Below, piece by piece: positions 30,079 through 41,927 of a stretch of DNA of 64,000 bases (positions are counted from its first letter, which is position 1; the number at the start of each line of letters is the position of its first letter). Below the pieces are notes generated by a model. The model did no database searches and was not told where the DNA came from. It worked only from the letters and a program-made list of their open reading frames with translations. A program made the translations under genes and the position numbers. The stretch covers positions 32,772,003 through 32,836,002 of the forward strand of contig NC_059075.1 in assembly GCF_020497125.1 (NCBI RefSeq), given 5' to 3'. Source of the DNA: Mauremys mutica. Its lineage: Eukaryota > Chordata > Testudines > Geoemydidae.

Positions 30079-30339
30079 CTTATAACTAAATAGCTTTTCC
30101 TTTCACTTAATTGTAATGAGGTGCCATGATGTTGGCTATTTTTTTTCTTTTTTCTTCCCTAGTTGTCCTGTATTCTTCTCCACTACTATCTGAGTCCTTC
30201 ATATTCCTGCAGCATTGATTCCATGCTCTGGTAGCCTCCTGTTCAGTCCTATGAAAGATTTGCTTAGACTTAATAATGCTTTTCATTTCAAGAACCTGAC
30301 ACTCAAATTACATTACCTTTTGTTCTACAGCAGTTGTAA

Positions 30340-30445
30340 GTTTTATAGCTTGAGGGATAACTGAGGTACTGAGTAGTGAAGTGACTGATCCAAGGGTGCA
30401 CAATCAGTGGTAGAGTCAAAAATGGAGTCCAGGTCTTCTGACTTA
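30340..30445 (-). repeat. MIR SINE relic (inverted)
   Basis: ATAACTGAGGTACTGAGTAG, AGTGACTGATCCAAGGG and GTCCAGGTCTTCTGAC follow the reverse complement of the MIR core. Old and diverged. Confidence 0.6.
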
Positions 30446-33400
30446 GTATCGTCTAATGATTAGAATCGTGACTCATTGTACCAATGTTTGTTTTTTACTC
30501 ACCCATCCGTTCACTGAAACTCTTAAAGTATCAAAAATGATGGGCATCTAGAAAAAAGCAAAGCATGACTGTGGTGGTTGAGACCGTGTATTACTATTAT
30601 CATGGTTGTTTTTACTCAGATCAAAATAAGTCTCTCTTTTCCTCCCCACTCCCAAAGATATTTGACTTGAACTAACTTGGAGCTTGATTTTGTGCATTGC
30701 TCAGCATCTCACAGGATCATGCCCTTAATTTCAAACAATAAATGAACATGTGCTTGTGAATCAAGGGTCATGTTTAACCAGGCAGAAGCCTTTTTTCACT
30801 CTGTCCTTGTAACTGAGATATGACATGCCAGTTTGCAGAGGAGGAATTCAAAACAGAAGAGGAAAAAGGTTGTTTTTAGTTTCATTTTTAAAAGGCAGAT
30901 ATTTCTCCTACTTGAATTTTCTGTGCATGTCAACCTGAGACAGGAACAGTACAAAACTTTAATATGGAGTTACAGGGGTTGTTTCTACAACTTCTGAGTT
31001 CAGAGGCTTGTTTTTTATGTGAAGGTTTATGAAAATTAAATGCTTACTGTGCAGTTGTTGCCATCATTAAAATCATTGTAAAGTGCTGTATTGTAACTGT
31101 AAAAATTACATATAGAATTTCAGCCCTATACATTAGAAACATATTCAGGGTGTGTAGAAAATTGACTCTGATTGTATGAGTGGCTATTTGTAATTTTTTG
31201 TGAGATTACAGTGGATCTAAGGAATGTGTTTTATAATAATAGCAATTGTTGGCAATGGGTTTGCTTGTTTTTTTTGTTTCCTTAAGAATTGCCTAGCAGT
31301 GTGTTTCTTTGGTAAAGTAGCCTCAGACAATTCTAATGCTCTGTGTCTTTCTGCAGCTGATTTCACTTTTTAAAAAAAAATAATGCAAGCACCTCAGCTG
31401 CACAGCTGTCATAGAATGCTGATTGCTAACCTGGTATTTTGTCCTACCTAGTTGTTATTAACTACAGAAACAATTGTACACAAATGAGGCTAATCATTTA
31501 TATGTTGGATTTCTGGTTTGGTAACTTAAAACATCAATGAATAAAGATAATTGACGAAGTTCCTCTAAATAGTGCTGACTGGTGAATCATTGCTAATGGT
31601 TAACAAATACTTGGGAAGATGCAGCCTCAGCTTATCCATTTGCCAAGTAGATAATTTATGGTTACAGATTTTCATAATGCACTCTTACCCCCTTTTGGTA
31701 TCAATATGCTGTAGCTTGTTACCAAGTTCTTGTGTTTTTAATTTGCAGCTGCATAGATTTCCCCTCCCACCCCCCAGGTTTACATGAAGACACTGGAACT
31801 CCTATCTAGTTCCCTTTCAGCAGTTGATGCTCAGCCATTAAGGTTAGATGGAGCTAAAGTGAGGGAGAGACTGCTGAAAGGAAAGGAAAGCACACTTTTC
31901 TCAGTGTCACTGTCTTTGAGAATGAATAGAACAGAGCCAGCCTTTCAAAGTAGCATTCGCACAAGTTCCCTTTGTATGTGGAAAAGCCTCTCTGCCCTTG
32001 GCAACCCCTGGGTGCTGCATTGCTGATTCAACAAGACATAAATGGTCACAGTAGGCTTGATTTGTTGAATTCTATGACTGTGAGCTGCTTATTTCCAGTA
32101 GTTCCTGCTACTAAGTTTTCAGATCTCCAGGAGTAGTGACATATTTGATGAGGGAAGTGTAATCCATGCTGCATTGCAAAATGTATTTTAAAAAATTCCA
32201 CTCCCCAGCATTCTCTGTTTTAGTGAAAATGAATCCATTATTTAAGCAAGTGCTCCTTCGCTCGAGTGCATTTCTGAGAGATTACTGCAAGGCTGAAGGC
32301 AAACTGCTCTTAAGCATTCAAAAAGTGCAGTTTCCTCCAAATTGCCGTACCTGGAATGTCTCTTGTTGCTCTTATGAAATAGACATTTTATAAAGTAGGG
32401 GAGGAGGAACTTGCATTTAGGAGGAATTATTTATATTGGCTTGCCTTCCTTGAGAACCAGCTCAAAAACACTGAGTCTAGGTTTCTGAAATTGCTTCATA
32501 ATTCAAATGATTACAATGCTAGGTGGTGAGTGAATGCTGGAATAATATGTTTGTTTGCAGCAACTACTGCCTCTTAACAGAACAATACTTTCAACTCAGT
32601 CATTTTTTGGGAACCTATTACGTTTATACTCTTCCTTATGGTGCTGGTGATGCAACCAATATCTCTAGAACAGCAAGGATTCAGCTCTGACCCTACTTTA
32701 AAGCTCAGTGAGTTGAGCAGAATAGTCTGATGGCTTCATTTTTGCATGGCAAACCTGAATGTGCTCTCAGTACCAGACGAATAGCCAACATTTTCACAGC
32801 TGGATCCCTAATGTCAACCGGAGTTCCAGGTGCTTGGCATGTCTGAAAAGAAGACTGCTTATTCTACTGCCTAAATATGGATTTTGGTACTTAACTGCAG
32901 GCACCCAAGTTTGACTGTGTATCTGTGTCATCTAGCTCTTTGGATTTACTTTCACCTGGACAACTGCCTTATTAGGTCAAAGTGAAACACTGCAGCCCCT
33001 GGGAGCAAATGAGACGTTCAGATGTGCCTGGTACAGCATGCGTCACCTACAGGCGCTGTACAACATTCCAATGGGTAATTTATGAGCGTCATTACCAGAG
33101 GGTTTTAGAACACTGGACAAGTGTAGCATCTGCTAATGATGCTGCAAAAAGTGCACCAGTTTTCACTGGTGCCATTTCTTGGAACTTCATTATAAATCTC
33201 ATGTTATGATGTTTAATGTTTTTCTTCAAGTTCTGAACTCTGGAGTAATGTGAATACACCAGAATGTCAGCTTTCATTTATAAAAAAAAAAAAAAAGTCT
33301 AGCCCTCATGGTGCGGGTGAGAAGCTTGAAAATGGGAACTCCTAAAGGTTCACAAGCTGGAAAAGAAATAAAGAACTCTAATAGACTTGAAAAAACATGA

Positions 33401-33807
33401 TTTTTTTTTTGTAGCTTATCTCATGATTTATTGGATGTATATGTGAGCGGAGTGTGTGTACTGACTTATGATTTTTGAACACTTGGGGCTGGCAATACTG
33501 AGTGTGACTTCTTTGGAGGGTTGGGTCTTATAACATTCCCCTCAACCCACAATCTGTCTGTCTCTGAATGCGTCCTCTTCAGGTTTTTGTAAAGACCCAC
33601 AACTGACTCCCTTGGGAGTGGGGAGAGTGGGAGGATAGAGAACTCTCTTGACAGCTCGGTTCTCTGAAAATAGTGGAGTCTAAATAGCAATCTGTTAAGG
33701 AGTTCTGTTTGGAAACAGATCCCTAAAACCTGGATTGGGGCATCTGTCTATGGGTCTGTGACCTCTGCAACACCAGAGAAACCTAAGCAGTGGATGTGTT
33801 TTTGAAG
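30446..33807. other. intronic sequence, nothing recognised
   Basis: A 3.4-kb AT-rich non-coding stretch with scattered poly(A)/poly(T) runs (for example about 33280-33297) and no recognisable gene, RNA or repeat. It is one of the longer repeat-poor stretches. If conserved regulatory sequence of FOXN3 exists in the window, this is a reasonable place to look, but I see no direct evidence. Confidence 0.4.
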
Positions 33808-33815
33808 CTCTAATC

Positions 33816-34006
33816 CAGTGGTTTTCAACCTTTTTTCATTTGCGGAACCCATTTTGAATGGAGGTATGGACCCTATGGCAATCTTAGACATAGTCTGCAG
33901 ACTCCCAGTTGAAAACCACTGTTCTATGGTAATGACAACCTTTCGCAGGCCCCTTAGACATAGTCTTCGGACCCCCAAGGGTCCATGTACCATTGGTTGA
34001 AAACCA
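33816..34006. mobile_element. hAT MITE (CAGTGGTTTTCAA family) with 8-bp target duplication
   Basis: Begins CAGTGGTTTTCAACCTTTTT and ends GGTTGAAAACCA. Flanked by CTCTAATC (33808-33815, 34007-34014). Internal repeats of GTTGAAAACCACT and CTTAGACATAGTCT indicate an internal duplication. Same family as 27799-27990. Confidence 0.85.
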
Positions 34007-34099
34007 CTCTAATCCATTCATTTGGCTGTAACTGTGATCCTCCCAAGATTCAGGATCATGCAACAACTGCCCTTAAATAGCACTCTGCCTGTTCAAAAG

Positions 34100-34235
34100 C
34101 TATATGGGTACTAGATCCTCTCAAACCTCCCTGTGAGGTAGATATGGTATTAGCTCCATTTTACAGAGTGGAAACTGAGGTAGAAAGGTATACGAACTTG
34201 CCCCAAGCCACACAGCGTGTCAGTGGGAGGTAACG
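34100..34235 (-). repeat. MIR SINE relic (inverted)
   Basis: CTCCATTTTACAGAGTGGAA, ACTGAGGTAGAAAGG and TTGCCCCAAGCCACACAGC follow the reverse complement of the MIR core closely. Confidence 0.75.
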
Positions 34236-35423
34236 TTTAAGGTAGTTTGAAGACTTAAGTTGGTATACCTTTTTTAAGTTGAGGTGTCAGAAGGAGGTGA
34301 ATGTTAGCATGAGGAGGAGTGGGAAGCGGGTTGCTTTGAAGTATACATTTTTTACGTTCTTAGCATCTATAACCGCTTCAAGCGCAATCATCTCTTTTCT
34401 GGCTTTTCTGCTAGCCTCTGGGCCATTTGGAGGTGGTACATAAGTTGCATGTTGGTAAATCATTGGGAGTTTGTTACAATATATATTTATACACTATATT
34501 ATCATCATTATTTGGTAAGAGGGTTGTGGGTTTTTGTTTTGTTTTGATACTTCCCACTGACTTCAGTGAGTAGTTTGACTTCGATTAATAGTAGGATGTG
34601 GCCAAAGGAGCATGGAAATCACATCAATTTAAACTAAACTTCCGAATTCTTATCCTATCCTCCTTTCTGTGCTAGATACAAGGTAGGTCACTTGCTGCCA
34701 GTTACTCTGGGGCAATGGTGGGGATGGGGTGGCAAGTACCTGTACTAGCTAAATCTCTCTTCTTTCCCTTATTTTTCTCTCTCTCTCCTCCCAGCTACCC
34801 AGAGATGTGAACCTTCAACCTTCTTATCCAGTAAAATGCCTCTACTAGTTGATGTCCAGGAGAGGTGCTTTAGCTGGTAATGTAGCAGGTTCAATGTATT
34901 CTGAGCCATTTCCTAGCTATGGATGGCAGTATCATTCAGGACAAAGCAGGACATTGCTGTGGTCTATCCCAGCCTCAAGTTCTCCAAAACTACCCTTAAT
35001 TCAGACTGGTCTTTGAGCGATAGAGAAATTCAATCCTAATGCCATAATTTTAAGGTCTGACAATGTGGGACTTATCGGGCTTGAACCAAGTGATGAACTT
35101 GCTTGATAGCAGGGAAATCTTTCCCCACCTCCACTCCCTAGTGGAATAAAGCTCCTAGATCAAATTCTGCTCCTACTCATGCTGCATAAGCTTTGTAGTT
35201 GCTCAGGTACCTTCCATGTTTATTGCCAAGGTAGGTGTAAATCTGGAGCACATCGATTGAAGTTACTGGAGTTACTCATAATTTAACGCTATTCAGATTC
35301 TGGTTTCTAGCTCTATTGGATCATGAGATGTCTACCCTTACATTTGTTACCAGTCAAAGACCTGTCCTGGCTTTACCACCGTGTAACTCTGAGGGGAAAT
35401 ACCACTTTTTCGGGGGAGGCGGT
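34236..35423. other. intronic sequence, nothing recognised
   Basis: Non-coding sequence without recognisable genes or repeats. Confidence 0.4.
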
Positions 35424-35612
35424 CATAGAATCATAGAATATCAGGGTTGGAAGAGACCTCAGGAGGTCATCTAATCCTACCCCCTGCTCAAAGCAGGACC
35501 AATCCCCAACTAAATCATCCCAGCCAGGGCTTTGTCAAGCCTGACCTTAAAAACCTCTAAGGAAGGAGATTATACCACCTCCCTAGGTAACCCATTCCAG
35601 TGCTTCAGGAAA
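35424..35612 (-). mobile_element. CR1 LINE 3' end (inverted, 5'-truncated)
   Basis: ATAGAATCATAGAATATCAG, GGTTGGAAGAGACCTCAGGA and GGAGATTATACCACCTCCCT are the standard inverted 3' end of CR1 LINEs. Only about 190 bp remain. Confidence 0.9.
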
Positions 35613-37110
35613 GAGGGAAAGAAAAGAGCATAATTTTTTATTTTTTTTATTTTTTATGTCAGAATATTTTATGTTTAAAGGCAACTATTTGAGCTATTTA
35701 TCTCAGTGTACCTATTTATCAGATGGCTGTGCATTTATTGTTGAGATATCAACCTTGTGTGTGTACACTTCCTATTTTAGTAACATACTACATGATTTTT
35801 CTTGCATCACAAAATGATTTCGTTCCTGCGCATCTCAATGCTTGACTTAATATACTCCACATTAACTGTGGAGTAGCTACTGCTGCCTCCATAATATATC
35901 TGAAATAATACAAATAATATTACCGAGACAAAGTTACTTTTTAAAGAATATTATTAAGGTTGCAAAGTCAAGCACTCAAAAGTTAGGAAATGCCACAATT
36001 ATGGATACTTCTGCAACTGTAATTTTCCCCTCTTTTGCCTCCTTATTTTGTCTTCCTTATACATTATGATACAATCTTATTACATGATTACGTATTATTG
36101 TTTCCATAGGACCCCTGTCTGATTCAGTGCACAGGCTGGACGGTGCTCACTGAATGACCTGCTATTTTGTTTTCTGCTTTTTGTTCAATATGTAGTTCAA
36201 TATGTAGCCCTGTTCCTTATTTATTGCAAGCTAATCCTGTGCACTGAATAATGCAAAGGTCCTGTGGGGGGGGGGGGTATGTGATCACTTAATAAGACTG
36301 TGTCATAACACACATGCACAAGGGGGCTGAATTAAGGTTGCACAGGCAACGTTAATCTGGCGTTTTCCAATTTCTATAGGCTTGACTGAGCTTTTGTGTG
36401 TAATTTCCTAGATTTTTTTTTTAAATTAAAAAAAAAACATACTGAAAAAACCCTGAAATTCTTTGATGTGGCGTCATATTGACACCCACATGGGTCATCA
36501 ACAGAGTTAGAACCTTTAGATACACTGCCCAGACCTCTGCCACTTGAGTTTATGGAATAATTGATGGCAATAGGTTGTCCTTGTACTGTTGACCAGCACT
36601 AGAGAGGGTGGAGGGTCTTCCAAGGTTTTCCAGTGGCTTCGTGTATATTTATTGACAGCAGAGGAATGGTGAGACTTGGGAATTATAAATTCCACTTCAG
36701 GTTCTGAAGGGATGCATGGTCTAGTGGGCACAGACTCTTACCTGTTCTCTACAAGCATAACCGCTTCTTCTCCATTCCTTCCATACTGGCCTTGTCTTAG
36801 CTTCTTTGCTCCTGGCTCCTCGTCCGATCTGTCTCCCCATTTCCCCTTGGTTCCCAGTCCTAGTCTTTCTCCACAAACTCTTCATCCAGTCTCCGTCTCC
36901 CATGCCTCTCTCTGGCTCCTTGCTCAAGTCTTCCCCCATCCTTGGCTTCTTGTCCCAGTCGCTTTGCCCAGCCAGTTTCAGTTCTTCCCCTTGACTCCAA
37001 CATCTTGTCAGATCTGTTTCCCATTGCCCCCACACTGGTTCCTAACTCCAGTTACCTCGTCCAGCCAATCGGAGTTTCTCTTCTCTTCCCTCCCGCCCAA
37101 CCTCTGCCAT
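35613..37110. other. intronic sequence, nothing recognised
   Basis: AT-rich non-coding sequence with a 12-base poly(G) run near 36266-36277. A Ser/Pro-rich open frame (36676-37149) has no recognisable domain and runs into the MITE at 37114. Confidence 0.4.
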
Positions 37111-37113
37111 TCT

Positions 37114-37394
37114 GGGTATGTCTACACTACCTGCCGGATCGGCGGGTAGCGATCGGTTTATCAGGGATCGATATATCGCGTCTCATCTAGACGCGATATA
37201 TTGATCCCCGAACACGCTCCCGTCGACTCCGGAACTCCACCAGAGTGAGTGGCGGTAGCGTAGTCAACAGGGGGAGCAGCGGCCGTCGATCCCGCGCAGT
37301 GAGGACGGGAGGTAAGTCGAAATAAGATACTTCGACTCACGTAGCTGAAGTTGCGTATCTTACATCAACCCCACCCCCTAGTGTAGACCAGGCC
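37114..37394. mobile_element. Harbinger-like MITE with ATATCGCG palindrome, copy 1
   Basis: The ends GGGTATGTCTACACTACC and TAGTGTAGACCAGGCC are flanked by the 3-bp repeat TCT (37111-37113, 37395-37397). Inside is a near-perfect palindrome centred in CGTCTCATCTAGACG with GATCGATATATCGCG arms. It is closely related to the copy at 61566-61864. Confidence 0.85.
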
Positions 37395-37397
37395 TCT

Positions 37398-38650
37398 CAT
37401 TAGACTCTTGGTCCTAATTCATTCCTTTCCATCCTGCTGGTCTGGCTTTTGTCTAACTCTGCTCTCAAATCATACAGCTTCCTCCTTCAGTGTGCCAGCA
37501 GGCAAGTCACTGAGAGCACAGGAGAGAGAGTCTTCTCTGGAGTCAGTTCCATTGACTGGCCCCACCCTACCCTGACCCAGAGCAGCTATTACAGGGAAAG
37601 TCAGGCTTCACCCCATAACCCTAGGATGGAAGAAGCATGCAGTCACTCTGTGGCGATGGCACATGTACAGTTTGGTTAGCACATGGAGCTGTCAGAAGCT
37701 TGAGCATGCTTAGTGAGGATCTGCTAAAATCTAAGAAGTCTCTACTAAGCATGTGTGAACTGAGGTGTGGTTTGTTTGTTTGTTTGTTTTTTATTTTATT
37801 TTAAGGTCTATAATTTGGCCAAAATTGGGTACTGCAAAAGTCGTATTCCTGATGCAAAGGCTACTCCTACCAAATTTCAAGTCCTGCTCCAAAGCATAGG
37901 AGTGCTAGAGCTGTTCATAGAAAAGGTCCCCAGAATATTTTAAAATGGGAAAAACATTTCTTTCCCTTGCCTCATTATTTAAAAGGGCTCTCAATTTTGA
38001 TTGAAGGTTTTTTGGTTTTTTTGTTTTTGTTTGTTTTTAAATCTGCCTCGCCAATAACCAGCATGTAAACCAGCAACTGAATACAGGGTCTTATAATGGA
38101 AAGTGTCAGGCAGCCTTAATAATAGGTGGCACTATCAGCCCTATTTATAATATATAATAAAAAAGTGAGAAGCAGCAGTTTTGTAATCCAAAGGGCAATG
38201 ATGCCCACTCCTTTTTATTGTGGGATTTATTGCTCACTATAAATACAAAGAGTAGGGCCTTCAAAAACTAAATCACTTTTTCATACTTTCTACATTTTCT
38301 AAAAAAGAAATTCCGACAAATATATATGCTATGTTAAATGTGGCCTGTTAGGGCAAATTTTAAATAGGGGTGAGGAATCGTCCCCCGCCCACCTCCTTTG
38401 AATCTTGTGAGAGAAGATTCATAATGCCTTATTTAAAAAAAAAATCTTTACATATATTTGTTACATACATCTCACACATGAATGCCATGTTTTTTGACAG
38501 AATGGAGGCATGAAGTATGTCATATTATTGAAAACTTTATAGCCTTTTTAATATTTATCACTTCAGAGTGTAAATCAGTTTTGGTCACTAGCAAATTATA
38601 ACTCACTAGAAATATATTAAAAGGGAGAGAACCAGTCTAAAGATTATATT
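37398..38650. other. intronic sequence, nothing recognised
   Basis: Non-coding AT-rich sequence with GTTT and TTTTG runs near 37770-37790 and 38010-38040. No gene is recognised. Confidence 0.4.
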
Positions 38651-38658
38651 CTCCTCAT

Positions 38659-38782
38659 TAGGGTGATCAGATGTCCCGATTTTATAGGGACAGTCCCGAT
38701 TTCGGGGTCTTTTTCTTATATAGGCTCCTATTACCCCCTACCCCCGGTCCCGATTTTTCATACTTGCTGTCTGGTCACCCTA
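38659..38782. mobile_element. 124-bp MITE with TAGGGTGA termini
   Basis: TAGGGTGATCAGATGTCCCG and GTCTGGTCACCCTA are inverted ends. The flanks CTCCTCAT and CTCCTCCT give an 8-bp target duplication with one mismatch. The interior repeats TCCCGATTTT several times. TAGGG-type termini and the 8-bp duplication suggest hAT. Confidence 0.8.
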
Positions 38783-38790
38783 CTCCTCCT

Positions 38791-41129
38791 GGACATGGAA
38801 GAGGAGACATCCAATAATATTGAGTCCTTTTGCACCTAACCTTTAAATTCTTCTGTAAAACAATAACCTGTGAAAAACAGGACTGGATAAGATTACTGTT
38901 TCTAGCCTTGAGAGGACGCATTGTTAAGGAGTTTGAAACATTCCACTGTTAAGATTATCAGGGAGTTGTTATCCACTCCTTAGTCATTTGTTTCCTAGGA
39001 GACAAATGTAATCCAAGCATTTCTCCCCCTACCCCCCTTCTCTTTTTTGATTGGAGACGCTATTGACTTCTGACACTGGAGGAGTTAGTGGAGCAGCACA
39101 CCAAATGTCATAAGATGGAAATTAATCACTAAATGATTGGTCATAATTCCACTGACTTGCTTTCTGATGGAAAACTAGTCCTTCAGCTAAACAGCCAGTT
39201 AAGAAACTCTTCACTCTCTGATTGTCAAGAAGTATACTCTTAACCAAATGTTGCTTCATATTTTTTTTGAATACATACCCTGTTTCTGCTGTGACTATGC
39301 TATTACTAAAAAAAACCAAAGGCCATACATTTAAAATGAGATACAGATGCTAAAAAATTATTTGCTAAATTGCAAACTCAGATTCAGTGACGATTTCAAG
39401 AAAAACTCTTCAGTCAGTGTTTCCTTTTCATATAGGATCAACCTAACTTGTCTCTTACAGATCTTGCCTCCTTCACCTCCCCCACTGGTGCAATTTCATA
39501 TCCTTAATTGGAATTATTCCTCATCTACACAGATGTAAATGAGAGCATCAATGAACCCAATATATATAATGTACAAAACTTCTTTCTTATTGGTTATTTT
39601 ATGAGAGACCTAATCCTGTAGGATTCTCAACTTCCATTAACTTTGGAAGTTATGGATGCACAGTAAGTAACAGGAGGTACTTGGCAGCTTGTACCTTTTA
39701 AAAAAAAATCTCTGTGCTGTTAGATTTAAAATCAGAATATGTATAAACAGTATTTCAAAGTTACTACGATTACTAATTTTTCCTCCCAAATGGACAAATG
39801 TCATGAATATGAGATATTATTTTCCTTAGATTTACTCCCTTAAAACACTTCCTTCTCCTTGGTGTTTATGCTGTTCAGATAAAACCGCACGTGTTTCTCA
39901 TAGCATAAATCCTCTTGCCCCCTTCCCATTCGCTAACATCTTGAGGTGTCCAGAACTGTCTGCAGCTTTTGGGGCATGACCAGTGTTGTACAGATGGAGA
40001 CAATTGGCTTCTTGTTCTTCGGGGCAGACAGCATATGCAGGCCATTTTTTTCTCTTTCACATGTGTGTCAGTGACTACATTCTGAAGTGATTGGCTGTAT
40101 AAGTACCTAGGTATCTTTGCTATCAACCTACCTTAGGTCTCTCTCTTGATATTTACTGATTCTAAGGTATCTCCCTCCTATTGAATATTTGTATTTTTCA
40201 GGTTGTATTTTTGTTGTACATTTCCAGGATTAATCTCATTTTACTGCTTGTCCCTGTTCTTAATGTGTTTGTATTTCTGTCTCGACTTTTTAAGAGGCCA
40301 AGCTCCCTCAACTGCCGCTTACTACTTCATGTCAGGGAATACTCACCACCTTATAGGGCCATATCCTACGTTTGCAACACCTTCCAGTTCTGTATAATTA
40401 GTTGGTTTACTGTTTGCTGTTAGATGCTCTGTATCTGATGAAAACACAGGCATCCAAGTTCTAATTTAACCACCTTGTAGAAGAGTCTTACTCTGCTAGA
40501 AGCTACATACTAAAGGTCACAACAGGGTAATCAGCATTAACATTTTTTCATTGAGATATTAAGTGTAATTACTCTTGTGATAAGAAACTCATATTTGCAA
40601 TCCTTGGTGCGTCTCTGAACAAACAAATTTTCAAGTAAACCTGGCTCTGTTTTGAACTGATGTTTGACATCTGGTATAATGTTTGAAGACTGAATGCAAA
40701 ATGTCAGTTATCAATTCGGATGCTGCTAAAAAGCACAGCTAGTTTCACTGAACCCTGAATCTCAAGCTCACTGCGGTAGTCTAGTGTATCACAGCATTTT
40801 TTGAATACTTCATATGCAATAATTTTCAGTACATAAGTGAAGTGTAGTCTCTTTTTGGTAGACCAAAAGCTGTGTATGTGTATATAACCAAAAATAAATA
40901 ATGGCATAGAGAATATAAATAGTGTAAGTAACTGTATAATAGACACATAAATGTACTAAAGTAATGTTAAAAGGATCTCTTGAAGCTTGATTGCCCTTAA
41001 ATGTAACTTTCAAAAAGTTTTTCCATGTTCTGGATACTAAGGATTACAGCAAGTTTTTCCCTCTAAAAATGCTCTCTGCTTTGTAAATTCTTCTTAAAAG
41101 GACTATATTAACATCTTTCTCACTCTACC
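38791..41129. other. intronic sequence, nothing certain
   Basis: AT-rich non-coding sequence. Text around 39880-40420 (TCCAGAACTGTCTGCAG; TGTACATTTCCAGGATTAAT) faintly recalls inverted CR1, but I cannot support a call. No gene is seen. Confidence 0.35.
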
Positions 41130-41335
41130 TAGTGGGTAGAAGACAGGACTGGGACTCAGGAAAACTGGGTTCTGTTCCTGGCTCTGCCACTGGTCTGGTA
41201 GGTGACCGTGGACAAGTCACTGTCCCACTCTCTGCTGTCCCTATCTGTAAAATGGGAATAATGGTACTGACCTTTGTAAAGCGCTGGAAGATGTATAACT
41301 GAAAAATGCTACATAAGAGCTGAGTATTATAATAC
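41130..41335 (+). repeat. MIR SINE
   Basis: TGGGTTCTGTTCCTGGCTCT, TGACCGTGGACAAGTCACTG, CTATCTGTAAAATGGGAATA and TTTGTAAAGCGCTGGAAGA follow the MIR consensus in order, from body through core to tail. Confidence 0.85.
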
Positions 41336-41547
41336 AGCTACACTGACTTAAAATGCTTTTAAATGATTTTGGTGACTGACTGAAATAAAAGGGCTTGTAA
41401 GTAGACAGATGGAAATTAGTCAGGCTTTTAGTTTTGGACTCTCAAGCAGCCATTGTGTTAAACTCTCTGAACATGGAAACATCAGGCCATTCCATTGCCA
41501 CTGCTGGAATATTGTTGATACATGGGTACAATATGTACAATCTAAGA

Positions 41548-41919
41548 CAGAAGTCTCCAAAATGTGGGGCGTGCCCCCCTAGAGAGGCATGGAGGAAAAT
41601 TCTGGGAGGTGCAGCTGAGGCCCCAGCCAGCCTTCATACGGGGTGGGGATGGGGTGCCACCCAGCTCTGCTCCTGGCTCCAGTCCCGGCCCTGGCTGCCA
41701 GTTCTGCGCCTGGGGCCCCGCTCCTGGCTCCATGGCTGGGGCCCTAGCCCCTGGCCTCAGCTCCACTCCTGACCCTGGCCCCACCCCCAGGTGTGGCCCC
41801 AGCCGCTGCCCCCTTACCACTGTCCACGTTCCCCCTCCCGGAGCCATGGACCCACTCCTGGCCCCAGCTTGAGGAGGAGTAAAGAGGCGGGCGTGAGGTA
41901 AAAAGTTAGGGGACCACTG
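41548..41919. mobile_element. hAT non-autonomous element with GC-rich core
   Basis: CAGAAGTCTCCAAAATGTGG and AAAAGTTAGGGGACCACTG form the ends. The flanks ATCTAAGA (41540-41547) and AGCTAAGA (41920-41927) are an 8-bp duplication with one mismatch. The core is CTGGCCCC-rich. Open frames within it are low-complexity. Confidence 0.75.
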
Positions 41920-41927
41920 AGCTAAGA

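Noticed and set aside
36676..37149. 157-codon Ser/Pro/Leu-rich frame
   Set aside because: No domain, no splice support, and it runs into a MITE at 37114. Composition is explained by a CT-rich stretch.
39880..40420. Possible inverted CR1 fragment
   Set aside because: Only short, scattered resemblance was seen. I could not follow a continuous match, so it is not called.
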